Program-made: the position numbers and the translations under genes
Shown here: piece by piece, positions 10,090 to 21,380 of the stretch
Layout of the letters: each line of letters begins with the position of its first letter
Position numbering within the stretch: the first letter of the stretch is position 1
Notes under the pieces: model-generated
The model's database searches: none
What the model saw: only the letters and a program-made list of their open reading frames with translations
Told to the model about the DNA's origin: nothing
DNA from: Valencia hispanica
Taxonomy: Eukaryota > Chordata > Actinopteri > Cyprinodontiformes > Valenciidae
Assembly (NCBI GenBank): GCA_963556495.2
Contig: OY747702.1
Coordinates: 39,047,680 to 39,111,679, forward strand
Direction: 5' to 3'
DNA: 64,000 nucleotides

Positions 10090-12440
10090 TAACAAGATGG
10101 ATGCACTCCAAACCCTTACAAGGACTTAGCCAGAGTATTGGGAATGCAGTGTGTTTCACTGAGACATGGCTGCAGGATAATATCTCCAACTGGTGAATAG
10201 AAAGGGAGGTGGAATAGCATATGACTGTGAAGTATAGTCTCTGCAGCCCAGATATTGAACTATTAGCAGTACGTCTTTGTCCAGATTATTTAGTTCACCA
10301 GAGTTATTATGGCAACCATTTACATTCCACTTTCGGCAGTTGATGACAATGGATGTGATAAGTTATGTTGTCACTAAGCTACAGACACAACACCCCAATG
10401 CATTTGTGGAAATTTCTAGTGATTTTAATCATGCCTCGCTCTCTACTACATTTCCAACACTTTAAAAAAAAATTCAGGATTATTGGATTATTTTAATGTA
10501 AAGGATTAATACATGTCCAAAGCAAGACCTCCTCTGGGAAAATCAGATCACAATCTTGTTTTTCTTTGCTCTGAATATAAACCACTTGTGACAAAGAGAA
10601 CTTTGAGAATATGGTCACAGGAAACTGAAGAAGCCCTGCGGGGTTGTTTGAAGGCTACAAACTGGATGACTCTTGCCAAGCGCATGTAGAGGAGATCAAT
10701 CCCATGACTGAGTGTGTGACTGACTACATAAACTTCTGTGTAGAGAACATCATCCCCATTAGAGTAGTGAGATGCTTCCTTAATAACAAACCCTGGATCA
10801 CCATTGACCTGAAGGATCTGTTGTACAAGGAAAACGTCCCTTTAGGGAGGAAGACTGGGAATTATTGAGGAGTAGACAGAAGCAACTTAAAGTCAAGAGC
10901 AGAAACAAGTCATACTGGAAGAAGCTGGAGAGAAGACCACAGAGGAACAATATCAGAGATGTCTGGTCAGGGATGAAAAAGATCACAGGGTTTAAGAACA
11001 GGAAGGATTGGATAAATGGAAGTCTGGACAGAGCCAATAAACTGAACACATTCTTCAGTAGGTTCAGTTCAGGAACAAACTTAGCATCCTCCTCTTCTGT
11101 CCCCAGCCAAACAGACATCCCACCCTCCTCTGATCATCAGGTTTCCTGTCACATCTCAGATATTTTATCTTCCACCTCAGTTAGGGACTCGTCTGATTCC
11201 ACAAGTGTGTATTCAACCAAGTCAGGAGCTCTTCCCTTTGCCTCCCCCTCCCACTTGTCTGTCTCTAGAAGTCATGTGAAGAGGCAGCTGGAGAGACTGA
11301 ACCGGAACAAGGCTGCAGGTCCAGATAGTGTCAGCCCCAGAGTCCTGAAGGGCTATGCAGAGCAGCTCTGTAGGATTCTGCAGCATCTCTTCAGCCTTAG
11401 CCTGACCCTGGAGAAGGTTAGTGTTTTGGAAGACATCCTGCCTTTTTCCAGTACCTGTTGCCCTGATATCCCACACCATTAATGTCCTGGAGAGACTGCT
11501 GTTGACCCACCTGAGTAACCAAAGAATAACAGATCAGGAACCCTTGCAGTTTCCTTATTGTTGTGGAGTTGAAGACTCTATCATCCACTTGCTTCAACCA
11601 GCCCACTATCATCTGGACAAAGCAGGCAGCACTGTGAAGATCATGTTCTTTGATTTCTCCAGTGCATTTAACATAATTCAGCCTGATTTGCTTTGTCAGA
11701 AACTCCTGAAGACACAGGTGGAGCCCTCAACAATCAATGGCTCGATTAATGGCTACCTGAAAACAAACCACAGTTTGTGACTGAAGGATTGTGTCAAACC
11801 AGGTGGTCAGCAGCACACGAGCACCACAGGGTACTGTACTCTCACCATTCTTAAGTCAAACACTGTTTGCATCATGCGAGATGAAGTGAAGGTGGTTGAG
11901 TATAAAACCTTGGCGTTCACCTGGACAACAGACTGGACTGAAGACTCAACAGTGAAGCTGTCAACAAGAAGCCAAAGAGCAGACTGTACTTCTTGAGAAA
12001 GCTCAGGTTCTTCAAGCTTTGCAGCAAGATGCTGCAGATCTTTTACAATTATGTTGTGGAGACCGTGACCTCTTCGGTCACAATCTATCAGTGTAGCAGC
12101 ATTAGAACCAGGAACTTAAAAAGGCTACACAACCTAATAAAGAAGGCTGGTTCTGTTCTGGGCATGACTGTGGAACCTCTGGATATTATGATGCAAAGAA
12201 GGATTCTTCATAAAAGCAAGAACATTTTGGGCAACCCTGAGCATCCTTTTTATTTGACTATTCTACAACAACAAAGTGTCTTCAATCGTAGACTTCTTCA
12301 GTTTCGCTGGAACACAGACAGCTACAAGAAATCCTTCCTGCCCACAGCCATCATGATCTACAATAACTCCGTAAAGAGTTAATTAGTATGAGCTACAAAA
12401 ACACATGATTCCACTGTTGGATCAATAAGGTATTTGAATT
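10090..12440 (+). mobile_element. Jockey-superfamily LINE (Rex1/CR1-like), decayed
   Basis: A nearly full-coding-length but broken non-LTR retrotransposon. It shows endonuclease remnants (about 10095-10600), a linker, a reverse transcriptase and a 3' end carrying GGATCAATAAGGTATTTGAA close to 12420-12440. A minus-strand relative at 31386-33061 has the same 3' end. It is distinct from the L2-type copies: the core reads DFSSAFNIIQPDLL, against DLSAAFDTVDH in L2. Clade assignment below the Jockey superfamily is uncertain. Confidence 0.85.
10095..12382 (+). pseudogene. LINE endonuclease/reverse transcriptase polyprotein (pseudogene)
   Basis: The endonuclease is recognisable as HPNAFVEISSDFNHASLS near 10395-10445. 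A central segment (10644-11482, two overlapping frames) carries VWSGMKKITGF and RNKAAGPDSVSPRVLK, the entry to the reverse transcriptase fingers. MFFDFSSAFNIIQPDLL (about 11645-11695) holds one catalytic Asp, and APQGTVLSPF is near 11825. The sequence then jumps to the thumb region, so the catalytic FSDD/YSDD block is deleted. The C-terminus (11993-12382) reads KRLHNLIKKAGSVLG to SFLPTAIMIYNN. With frameshifts and this deletion the copy cannot be active. Confidence 0.87.
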
Positions 12441-12894
12441 GAATAAGGCTAATGTATCATCAGTGACTCTTTGCTGTCCTAGAAGTCTGATCTCTTACAT
12501 CTAAGACCTACTCCTCACATATAACCCTTTTCCACTAGCACCTACTCAGCCCGGCTCTACTTGGCTCCGCCGGGTTCCATGGCTTTTCTAAAGGTCTTTA
12601 GCCAGGCTGTGCCAGTCCCATTTTTAGAACTGACTTTGCTGTGGTTCCATGAGGGCCAAGCAGGGCCAAAAACGACGTCAGAAAACTGTGACTGATTGGC
12701 TGCACTCTAGCCGCTATAGGATCGAGTTACTGCTTGCATAATATGGACTCTATTAACAACAATCAGACGGCCATTTTTAAAACTTACGGCAGTGACTGGC
12801 GGCGTCTAGTTTTTGCTGAAGAACAATGACAAAACCAATGCCGTGATTCAATGCGGCGGGCAATCGTTTCTGAGCTAGTTGGCTAAAGATAAGA

Positions 12895-13107
12895 GCTAAA
12901 CGCAATGAAAAAGTGTTTAAAGAGGTGTCGAAGCTGATGGCTTCTAAAAGCTACCAGCACGTGAAGCAATGCAGAGAGAATCTGAATAAGCTGATGCCCA
13001 ATTGCCGTACCATAAAGGACCACAAGAGTTAGAGCAAATGGATATCATTCTCGGCAACCGACCGGAGAGCAATTGGATGGAATGAGGCCTTTTAAGTTAC
13101 TCGCCAC
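12895..13107 (+). pseudogene. Myb/SANT-like DNA-binding protein fragment
   Basis: The frame from 12895 reads NEKVFKEVSKLMASK, then QCRENLNKLMPNCRTIKDHK, and after one in-frame TAG continues with a tail ending AIGWNE. The spaced pattern of a VF-EVS helix, QCRE and IKDHK is that of the Myb/SANT-like (trihelix/MADF-like) domain found in second ORFs of PIF/Harbinger elements and related teleost genes. The protein would help the transposase bind element ends. Only the domain core survives, with a stop and no start. Confidence 0.65.
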
Positions 13108-13108
13108 A

Positions 13109-14040
13109 TACAGTTGGGCAAAAAAGTATTTTCCAGCCACCAATTGTGCAAGTTATCTGACTTGAAAAGATGAGAGGTCTGTAATTTTCATCATATTTAC
13201 ACTTCAACTGTGATAGACAGAATGTAAAAAAAATCCAGAAAATCACATGGTATGATTTATTTTTTTTAAGAATTTATTTGTACAATGCTGCAAGAAATAA
13301 GTATTTAGCACCTAGAACCAAGCACAAATTCTGGCCCTCACAGACTTGTTACTGCTTACAGAAACTCTTCTATCCTCCATTCATTACCTGTGTTAATGGC
13401 ACCTGTTTGAACTCGTTATCTGTATAGAAGATACCTGTCCACACCTTCAAACAGTCAGACTCTAACCTCCACCATGGCCAAGACCAGAGAGCTGTCTAAG
13501 GACACCATGGTTAAGATTGCACACCTGCACAAGACTGGGATGAGCCGATCTACATTAGACAAGCAGCTTGGTGAGAAAAGATCAACTGTTGGCGCAATTA
13601 TTAGAAAATCAAATAAAAAGAAAGTCACTGACAATCTCCCTCGACCTTAGGCTCCATGCAATATCTTACCTCATGGGGTACACATAATCTTGAGAACATT
13701 AAGGAAACCGTCCAGAACTACACAGGGGGGAACTGGTCAGTGACCTGAAGAGAGTTGGGACCACGGGAACAAAGATTACTATTAGAAACACACTATGTTG
13801 TCATGGATACAATCTTGCAGCAACATGCAACATGTCCAGGCCATTCTAAAGTTTGCCAGAGACCATCTGGATGATCCAGATGAGGATTGGGAGAGTGTCA
13901 TGTGGTCAGATGAAACCCAAATAGAACTCTTCGGTATAAACGCCACTCACAATGTTTGGAAGGGGAAGAATGCTGAGTTGCATCCGAAGAACACCATACG
14001 CAACTTTTGCTCTGGCTGCTATAAAGTAAAAATCATCTAG
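13109..14040 (+). mobile_element. Tc1-like transposon, 3'-truncated, nested
   Basis: The left terminus CAGTTGGGCAAAAAAGTATT starts at 13111, directly after a TA (13109-13110), the Tc1/mariner target. Typical 5' non-coding sequence and a decayed transposase follow. No right inverted repeat is found, so the 3' end is lost near 14040. It lies inside the Harbinger-like element and is therefore the younger insertion there. Confidence 0.85.
13474..14040 (+). pseudogene. Tc1-like transposase (pseudogene)
   Basis: From ATG at 13474 the frame reads [20 protein letters not shown], the paired-like N-terminal DNA-binding domain ([18 protein letters not shown]). It breaks at a TAG near 13648 and several frameshifts follow. 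A C-terminal open stretch (13795-14040) carries FARDHLDDPDEDWESVMW and then SDETQIELFG, which holds the first catalytic Asp of the DDE triad. The second Asp and the Glu regions are missing through truncation. Function would have been cut-and-paste transposition. Confidence 0.85.
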
Positions 14041-14679
14041 AGCAGCAAAACAAAAATGAATTGCATAAATACGTAAATATGAAAGCTTATGAAAAACTGA
14101 AATGTATTTCTATTTTTAGATTATGTAGCATGCAGCCACAGGTTGTGGACCCCTGGGCTAAATCATACGATAAATTTGTAAAGATTAGTGGGGAGTAAAA
14201 TAAACACAGTCTTATGGATTCAGCAAACCCAAGTTAAACTAAATGCTTTCAAATCTAAAGCAGCTGCTGAAGCAACTTGTTTTGCAATTCTAACATACAC
14301 ATTGTCACAGTGCTTAATTTGGACAACCAAGTGAATAGATTTTAAAATGTCATGTCTTTATTTTCATCGTCAACATCCACAGTAATGTTTGCAACAAGTT
14401 CTTTCCATTAAGTCCCTCACAAATCTCTCTATGAATTAAACTGGTTATCCAGAGTAGTAGGTCAGCAACATCATAGACTTCACGAGTTGGACATCACAGT
14501 CATTACTTTTTAGAGGGCAAAGCCATCCTCCCATCAGTCTGGCAAAAGCATTTTCTGTGAATGCAGGAACATCATCTCACCACTGAGAGGCGGAATAAAC
14601 ACCCACACCTGCTGTGATTACTTTGCGTATTTATAGCCCAGTACAGCAGGCTAACATTAACATTAGCTTACCTTGGCAA

Positions 14680-14982
14680 CTGGTCTAGCTCGTATTCTGT
14701 CTTCCATTTCATTCTGCTTTATGGCGTCCCCCACTTTCCTGAACTTCTTCTGAATATTTTGTCTTGTCGCCCACAGCTTTTTCCAGGTCTCTTGTTTTTG
14801 GAGTCTGACAAATGTTGCAGACTAAGCAGAATGTTGAACATTGCTACCGTGTCAGTCCATTGTTGTTTTGTTAAATGCTTTGCGTAGCTACATATCACTT
14901 TTGTACTCTGGGACCCCCAACCATATGTCGAGAAACTTGAGCTGGTACTGAAATCCATTAGAAAAGCAACCAGGCCAAGCAA
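14680..14982 (-). pseudogene. minus-strand coding remnant in the Harbinger-like element
   Basis: On the minus strand a Lys/Arg-rich peptide (ETWKKLWATRQNIQKKFRK, then VGDAIKQNEMEDRIRARP) spans about 14680-14800, with another short frame upstream to 14982. Position near one terminus, opposite to the Myb/SANT-like fragment, fits the two-ORF layout of PIF/Harbinger elements. I do not recognise a catalytic transposase motif, so this is an inferred remnant. Confidence 0.35.
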
Positions 14983-15036
14983 GGCTGAGTGGAATGGAGT
15001 AGAGCAGGGCTGAGTATGTGCTAGTGGAAAAGCACC

Positions 15037-17054
15037 TTCACTGTTTGCAAAACAAACCAGTTTACTGCCCCAACAAGCAAGATTTCAACAAAGATGTTGC
15101 CCTTGTAGATTTAAGGCATTCATAGCTGTTTCTATAGAAAAAGGGTGGACTGCTCACTCCTAATCAGGGTTTTTCTGCCTCAGATAGAGAAGTTCGACTA
15201 CCTTGATCTATCGTATGTGGGGCCTTGTCTGGAGTAATGAGTTATGTCGGGTCTGGTCAGAGCTGAGCCAGAATAGTACAGTTCCTAATTGAGCAGAACA
15301 TCTATGTTCATGCTTACAGTTGTGTAAGCTATAATGCAATTGGACTGAAATGAATGGAAAATGTTTACTGGTATTTGTGTTTATTTTGTCATTTTGGGGT
15401 GTGGTATCAGTAGTTTTGTATGTAAACATTAACATGCTTAAGTGAACATGTTCGTGGATACTGCTGTGAGTCTGGTAGCCTCCAAAGGCTTATTGGAAAA
15501 GTGTTTTTAAATACTTCTACCCATACTCACAGTGTAGTGGTTAATATTGTTTGCTCTAAAATAGAACAAGAAACCAATATGCAGGAAGTTTATTAGGGCT
15601 CTAATGAACTACAATATCTGGCTTCTGTAGTGCATGGGATAGATGCATTTTTTTTAAAGAAACTGATGATTAAAGATTTCCATTTTAATACAAAAATATT
15701 TGCATACAAAAAACTATAAACATGATTAAGGGGTTAAACCCTCTTGTTTTTATTATAAACTGACATCTTAGTTTTTTTGTGCATGAATAGAATTAGCCTG
15801 AGAAATGGCCCTCAGTTGGGAAATTCAGGTGGACCAGCAGCAAAGTGACATATTATTTCAGGAAATCTGACTGGCTGTCTAGAAGGAAAATAATATCTAC
15901 GATATTAATGTGTAAAATGTTTAACAACAATGTCTTGGACTTGATGCTGAAGAAAACCACTAAAAAGTGCACATCTTTGCCTAGGTTACTTTTGAGTATG
16001 CTTATCTGGAGGTCCATGAGCGAAGTTAAATCATACTGTGAAAGCAAGAAATAATAGTACAGCTGCAGAGTTTTAACCCTCAGGTAAAACACCCACACAC
16101 AAAATGAGCAGCAGGGCAAATATGTAGTATAAAGCACACTCCATATGATGTAGTTAAGTAATTTCCTGTGAAATGAATAAAAATGAACTGTAATGGAGGG
16201 AAAACAAGAGCACAGCCTCAGGGTGAAAGAGCACAGTCGCACTGTGGGTTAATTTGGATTAAAACACATTAAACAGGTCCAACAGTATATGCCACCACAA
16301 ACACAGCAAAAAAAATGTTCTTTTCTATATGTTCCAGTCACCCTGTTGGGCACAAAGAAAGCTTTCAAAGCCTGACTTGTTTAGAAAGCACTCTGACATG
16401 GATCAGTTTTTTTTGGCAGGAACATCTACCTGACAGGATCTACTTTGGGATGAAAACATCTTTTCATGCTTAAAAAAATTGGAGTAAAGCATAACCTGTT
16501 TACCATGTGCAACATTTTAACCTAACAACTTGCTGGGAAATTACAAAAACAAAAAACTAGAGTTTTTCATATTTTGTACTTCTACTCAAGAATTTTTTGA
16601 AGTTAACACTACTCTTACTTGGTTACAACTTCAGGTTACTCTATATACCTCAAGTTACTTGACTGAATAACGGATAAGGATGTTTAAAACAACAATGGAC
16701 TAGACACAGAACACAAGTTTATTTATTTTCATGTAATTTTCTGTCTGCTGAGCCTGCTGTTATTTGGAGGTGAAATTAATATACAGTAAATAGTCAGTTA
16801 TTACTGATAGTAGTTAGCTTTATTATGACAAATACAGGTATATCTGAAACAATTAGATACCTGTAGTCATTACAAAAGTATATTTTTAGTCACTCATTTC
16901 AGAAAGAGAAAACTATAGTATATAGATTCATTTCACATAGAGCGGAACATTTTAAGCCTTTGTCTGTAATTTTTCTGATCACTATCTCAGAAAATAAAAA
17001 TATGTTATCAATAAAAAAATATATATTTTAACCAGAAATGTCAGGCATTAGAAA
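15037..17054. other. AT-rich intergenic DNA
   Basis: About 2 kb without a recognisable gene or repeat. Overlapping frames at 15845-16242 on both strands are low-complexity and show no family signature. Confidence 0.5.
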
Positions 17055-17245
17055 ATTGTATACTTCTATGCAATACTTGGTTGGGCCTCCTTTTGCCTAA
17101 CTTACTGCATCAATGTGGTGTGGCATGGAGGTATCAGCCAGTGGGACTGTTGAGGTGCAATACAAGCCAATCGATCCAGCAACACCATGCTCATTGAAAC
17201 AGCTTTTGGTATCTTTGGCAGTGTGAGCAGGTGCCTTTTTATTTA
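17055..17245 (-). mobile_element. Tc1-like transposon fragment (family of 24704-26289)
   Basis: Similarity to the 24704-26289 element begins with CAATACTTGGTTGGGCCTCC at about 17071 and continues through a decayed transposase C-terminus. On the minus strand this reads APAHTAKDTKSCFNEHGVAG, then LADTSMPHHIDAVS. A large internal deletion joins the second catalytic-Asp neighbourhood almost directly to the C-terminus. It ends at the (AT)n tract. Confidence 0.75.

Positions 17246-17248
<3 letters not shown>

Positions 17249-17282
<34 letters not shown>
17249..17282. repeat. (AT)n microsatellite
   Basis: An uninterrupted AT dinucleotide run of about 17 units next to the Tc1 fragment. Confidence 0.95.
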
Positions 17283-17284
<2 letters not shown>

Positions 17285-18940
17285 CAAATTTTTGATTCAA
17301 TTCTTTAAAATACCAGAATTTGCACATACCTTTTCATGTTAATCTTTCCAATTACCTGTTCTAATTGAATGAGATGTTAAACTCAGAACTTGAGTCGTCG
17401 TTTTACTAAATGCTTTTTTTCACCCTTACTTTAGGTGTTTTTTTTTTTTTTGATGACTACTTTTTACTTCCACTTCAGTTAAACATGTAAAGTAGGCTGA
17501 TGCTAATCTTCCTTGATTTCTAGCTACTCTATGCTAAAACCCTGCTTTCATAGTAGTTAAATTATCTACTTACCGTGTGTCTCCTAGCAACCTTGTAATT
17601 ACCCACATGTTTTAATCAGGTGAGTTTAAACAAGGGAACGTGAAAGCGCACAGGTACTCCAAGCTAGAACTACAGTAACACACCACTGGTTTATATCCTG
17701 CCACAGTTATCTTGGATATCTCTGTCAGATTGATCATCAGGAGAAATTCACATTTCAAATTCCTTGATAATTTGAGTGCATGGAAAACTTCAGCATCGAT
17801 TCTCTCCTTAAATTCTGGTTTGACCCCTCTGTCGGCCACTGCATAGCCAGAGATCATATTTTCAAAGCTAATTTTATTTTACCATTTTGATAGGAAAATA
17901 AAATTTTAGACTGATTGACAGCAAGACAATCAGATTGTATTTTATTTATTTCTTCTAGGACATTGTGTGTTTATTGGCTGCAGAGGTTCCAAGACGTGTT
18001 GATACTTTACGGATTTCTGGAACATTAAAATCTTTGATGAGCAGCAGAGAGATGAAGAGCCCTGGGTGACAGACACACACATACCAAACACAGCAGCTCA
18101 TATTGTTTCATATCAGCAGAGAGCAGAAAACTAATTTCTTGTCTTTCCCCCTCCAACAGTTATTGGATGAATTCTCTGTAAGGAATTCTGCTGAAGTCTC
18201 TGACTCGTCTAACTGGAAAAGAAAGAAAATAAACACTCTAGCTTGTGTGAGTTTTCTTTTTTTTGGGAGAACCAATGACTTTAAAGATTTGAAGATTGGA
18301 CATCCATTCTACTAAAGATGTCAGTTTTTTTTTTCTTTTTATCATACCTTCTTAGTAGTTCTAGGTGTGAAAATTCTTGCCCAATAGCACAGTTAGGTGA
18401 ATCAACTTAATAGAAAATCTGCAAAGATTTTGAACTGTGTTTGGGTAAATAAAAGGATAAAAAAACTGTCTCTCTAGGTGGGGAAAAACACATCTGGGTT
18501 AAATACATGTTTTTTTATCCATTAGAGATACGCATTTCTTACAGCTGAACAAACAAGTTTAAACTTTTTGCACATTTTTATGTTGGTATAGAAATAAAAT
18601 AATCAAGAAGCTTTAGAAAGTCTGGTCTAAATTGTTACTTGTGTTTGTTGGGGTGAACTTTTCCTCCAGCTCTTAGTGGTGATGACCTCATGGGATTCTT
18701 CATAAATAAAATTAATTCTATTAAAAATACAACCAGTGGCATGATGAGTCCACATGATGAATTCTTTCTCAGTAAGTGAGGCAGCATCAGAGAGAATTGT
18801 AGAACCTCATTTGTGTTAGGACAGTTTTGATTCAGTCGAGCTTTCGGAATTATCAAAAATATTAGCCTCATCTAAACCATCAACTTGTATGTTGGACCCA
18901 ATCCCAACATAATTAAGAAAGTGTTCTATTTAGTTCCTAG
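17283..18940. other. AT-rich intergenic DNA
   Basis: No recognisable gene. Homopolymer T runs (near 17439-17450 and 18329-18337) are the only notable features. Confidence 0.5.
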
Positions 18941-18944
18941 CCCC

Positions 18945-19411
18945 ATTTTAGATATGATGAACATGCCACATGTCCTGCTATCAACTTTTTACTTTCTTTA
19001 ATATAGAAAGTACTTTCATATCAGATCTTCTGTTCTTTCTGTCTCTCTGCTCTGTCTCCTCAAACCCCCAGACGGTTGTGGCAGATGGCCGCTCGTACTG
19101 AGTCAGGTTCTGCTGGAGGTTTCTTCCTGTTAAAGGGGAGTTTTTTCCTCTCCACTGTCGCTACATGCTTACTCAGTATGATGGATTGCTGAGGGATTAG
19201 TGTGGTTGGAAGTCTGCATCAACAGGACGCAACCTCAACTCAATGACTCGATGTAATCTGCTGGGATTCCTTAAATAGGAAACTTACTAAAACTTTAAAG
19301 TAATTGGAATGTTTGTATGATTGTATTGAAATTACTTTTCTTGCAAAGTGCCTTGAGATGACATCTGTTGTGAACCAGCACTATCTAAATAAACTGAATT
19401 GAATTGAATTA
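18945..19411 (+). mobile_element. LINE 3'-end fragment, (GAATT)n tail
   Basis: A common teleost LINE 3' region. Marker sequences are TTCTGCTGGAGGTTTCTTCC near 19108, CTCTCCACTGTCGCTACATG near 19149 and GTGCCTTGAGATGACATCTG near 19348. It ends in AAACTGAATTGAATTGAATT at about 19411. A second copy is at 57860-58322 and a trace of the tail is at 47640-47705. It is 5'-truncated with no coding sequence. I believe it belongs to a Rex1/CR1-like element but cannot prove the family here. Confidence 0.75.
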
Positions 19412-19552
19412 TATAGTTCATGGATTTAGTCTGATCTGGGTTAAGATTAGAGTTAGGGTCAGACATTTTTGTTCATCTGGTTGATGCACTCTGTCAGAGG
19501 CACATTACCATTTACACATGCGCAAATCAGAAATTCTCAGCCAGTTTATTTT

Positions 19553-19637
19553 ACAAGGTTACAAAACTCACAACTACGTAGTCCAATTTACAAGTACAAA
19601 ATATCTATGACCAGAATTTGAGCCCATAAAATCCTTC
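19553..19637 (-). repeat. dispersed repeat, copy A
   Basis: The reverse complement of this stretch matches 48160-48235 over about 70 bp, sharing ATGGGCTCAAATTCT, ATATTTTGTACTTGTAA and GTAGTTGTGAGTT. The two copies are in opposite orientation about 28 kb apart. Confidence 0.75.
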
Positions 19638-19777
19638 CTAGCTCTTTGTAACTTGCAACCATAAAGTGTTGTCACTGGAGAGCACCATTTGTTTTAATAT
19701 TTTTTGTGAAGATTCTGTACTGTTATATGGATCAAATGCTCAATTCAAAAAAAATTTTGAATTTTTTTTTTTTGCAA

Positions 19778-20480
19778 GGCCGTTCACATTTCCAATTAAA
19801 TACAACCTTTTGTGATCTCCTGTGTAAACGTGAACCTCGTGAAATGACCCAGAATTGACCCGCATGCGCAGAAGAGTACGCAACGGTCAATGACGTCACT
19901 TGTTTGCGGAAGTTGTTACACATGGATGTCGACAGTGGAGCTTGTTTAGCCTTATTAAAGTTATTTTCACAACGGAGCCAGCACAATTTCAATCTTCTCG
20001 TTTTAAGGAGAAAAATAAAAAGGAGGAGAGCAAGGTTTTTGGCCATGGCGTTTTGTGGAGCAGTGGTAGCAACGTCGGTACAGAAAAACGTGTGGGTTCG
20101 GAGTCGCGGCCAGGAGTGGTGGGATACTAATGTGAGTGGCTTCACTAATACAGAATTAATCAGTAACTTCCGAATGTCCAGATCCACTTTTGATTATGTT
20201 TGTGAGCGCCTTCGATTTACTCTGTCACAGGAACAGACATGTCAATGATGTATTAATGACGTGCGGGTCGGATACATACGACCTGGCCGTTCAGACTGAA
20301 GTCGCATTTCAAAAGATCGGATACGTATCAGATTTTGGACCACATACCCAAGTGGCCTGGGTCGCATTTGAAAAGATCGGATCTGTGTCATTCAGACTGT
20401 CATGAAAAGATCAGATACAGGTTGCATACGGGCAAAAAAATCGGAATTGGGTCGTTTCAGCCTGCAGTGTGAACATAGCC
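19778..20480 (+). mobile_element. short Harbinger derivative
   Basis: The right end (GCAGTGTGAACATAGCC, ending 20480) is repeated imperfectly and inverted at the left end (GGCCGTTCACA, from 19778). The roughly 700-bp element carries only the N-terminal part of a HARBI1-like transposase. The right half holds repeated GATCGGATA/GTCGCATTT-type motifs, which may be subterminal transposase-binding repeats. Confidence 0.65.
20045..20248 (+). pseudogene. HARBI1-like transposase N-terminus
   Basis: The best start is ATG at 20045 in a strong context (GCCATGG). An upstream in-frame ATG at 19904 would add 47 less protein-like residues. The peptide includes KNVWVRSRGQEWWDTNV and NFRMSRSTFDYVCERL, the signature N-terminal segment of PIF/Harbinger nucleases. 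It stops at 20248 after about 67 residues, before any of the DDE catalytic residues, so it is truncated. It may be the first exon of a deleted autonomous element. Confidence 0.7.
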
Positions 20481-21320
20481 AAAGAAACCATGCATTCTTT
20501 GTTCCTTTTGTTTAATATCTTTTGTTGACCTCTAAATTGAGGTACGTGCTAAAATGTTTTACAATTACACTCCTATTATTCAGTACTGAATCAGTGGCAT
20601 TTAGGGCATAACAACTGTGCTTATTTGTATTTAACTGTAGGCAAGATATACATTTTAATCATGCACTCAAAGTGTTTTACAATTTGTCATGTATTATAAA
20701 AAGGCTTAGAAGTATGTGAAAAAATTTATTTTTCTACTATACATGGACAACAATAATTCAAAACAGAAGTTATGATCTTTTTTTTAATATTTCATTGGTC
20801 TGCAGCTAGACAACAGCCTGATCAAATAGTGCAACTTCATAATATGAAATAAATTTAAATCCTCTTACAGCATGTCAAAATAATTTTAACTACGATGCAT
20901 TTATGAACTTTGTTCACCTGCAGCCAATGTTAAAGATGTAATCCACCCCCCCCACTTGTGGTCCGTCTGGAGGACAGAGCACAAATTAAAGTCTCACTAA
21001 TTAGCAAGTGATAAAAATAGTTGTGGAAACCATCGGATCTGGATCACGACTTCCCCTCCGCTCCTCACACCCTGAAGCGTCTTTGTGCATGTGGAGAACT
21101 AAAAACAAACTCATCCAAACTGTCAAGAAAAACCCACATGAGGAGATAGTTTTATTCATTCTGTATGAATGTTGCATTTAAATGTTGTCTGTGATATTTA
21201 AGTTTCAATTTTCCACTTGTTTGCAAAAAGAAAACAGTTGTTTAATTCTAACGTTCCCTCAGATGTAGATCATGATGGATCAGCTTTACCATTTGCTTTT
21301 CAAAAAAGATTCATTTTCTA
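20481..21320. other. AT-rich intergenic DNA
   Basis: No recognisable gene. A short C homopolymer lies near 20947-20954. Confidence 0.5.
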
Positions 21321-21324
21321 AATA

Positions 21325-21380
21325 AGTGGTTGCCAAAGTTGGGGTCGGGACCTCACGTGGGCTCACAAATTTGTAAGTCT
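21325..21380. repeat. hAT/MITE-like terminal fragment
   Basis: AGTGGTTGCCAAAGTTGGGG followed by TCGGGACCTCACGTGGG resembles the start of a widespread fish hAT-type MITE (phrases like GGTTCCCAAA and GGGTCGGGACCCC). Only one end is seen. It abuts the L1 fragment. Confidence 0.4.

Larger units (their letters stand above)
12534..15036. mobile_element. Harbinger-like DNA transposon with TIRs (composite)
   Basis: The two ends are inverted repeats of about 36 bp: CTTTTCCACTAGCAC and then TACTCAGCCC at 12535-12560, matched in reverse complement at about 15000-15034. Matching continues less well for about 30 bp. Inside are a Myb/SANT-like coding remnant, a minus-strand coding remnant and a nested Tc1-like element. 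PIF/Harbinger assignment rests on the Myb/SANT-like protein and on teleost relatives with similar termini. I could not fix a target-site duplication. Confidence 0.65.

Noticed and set aside
15845..16242. 129-codon minus-strand frame as a membrane protein
   Set aside because: Hydrophobic composition follows from AT-rich codons. There is no start context, family or neighbouring exon.
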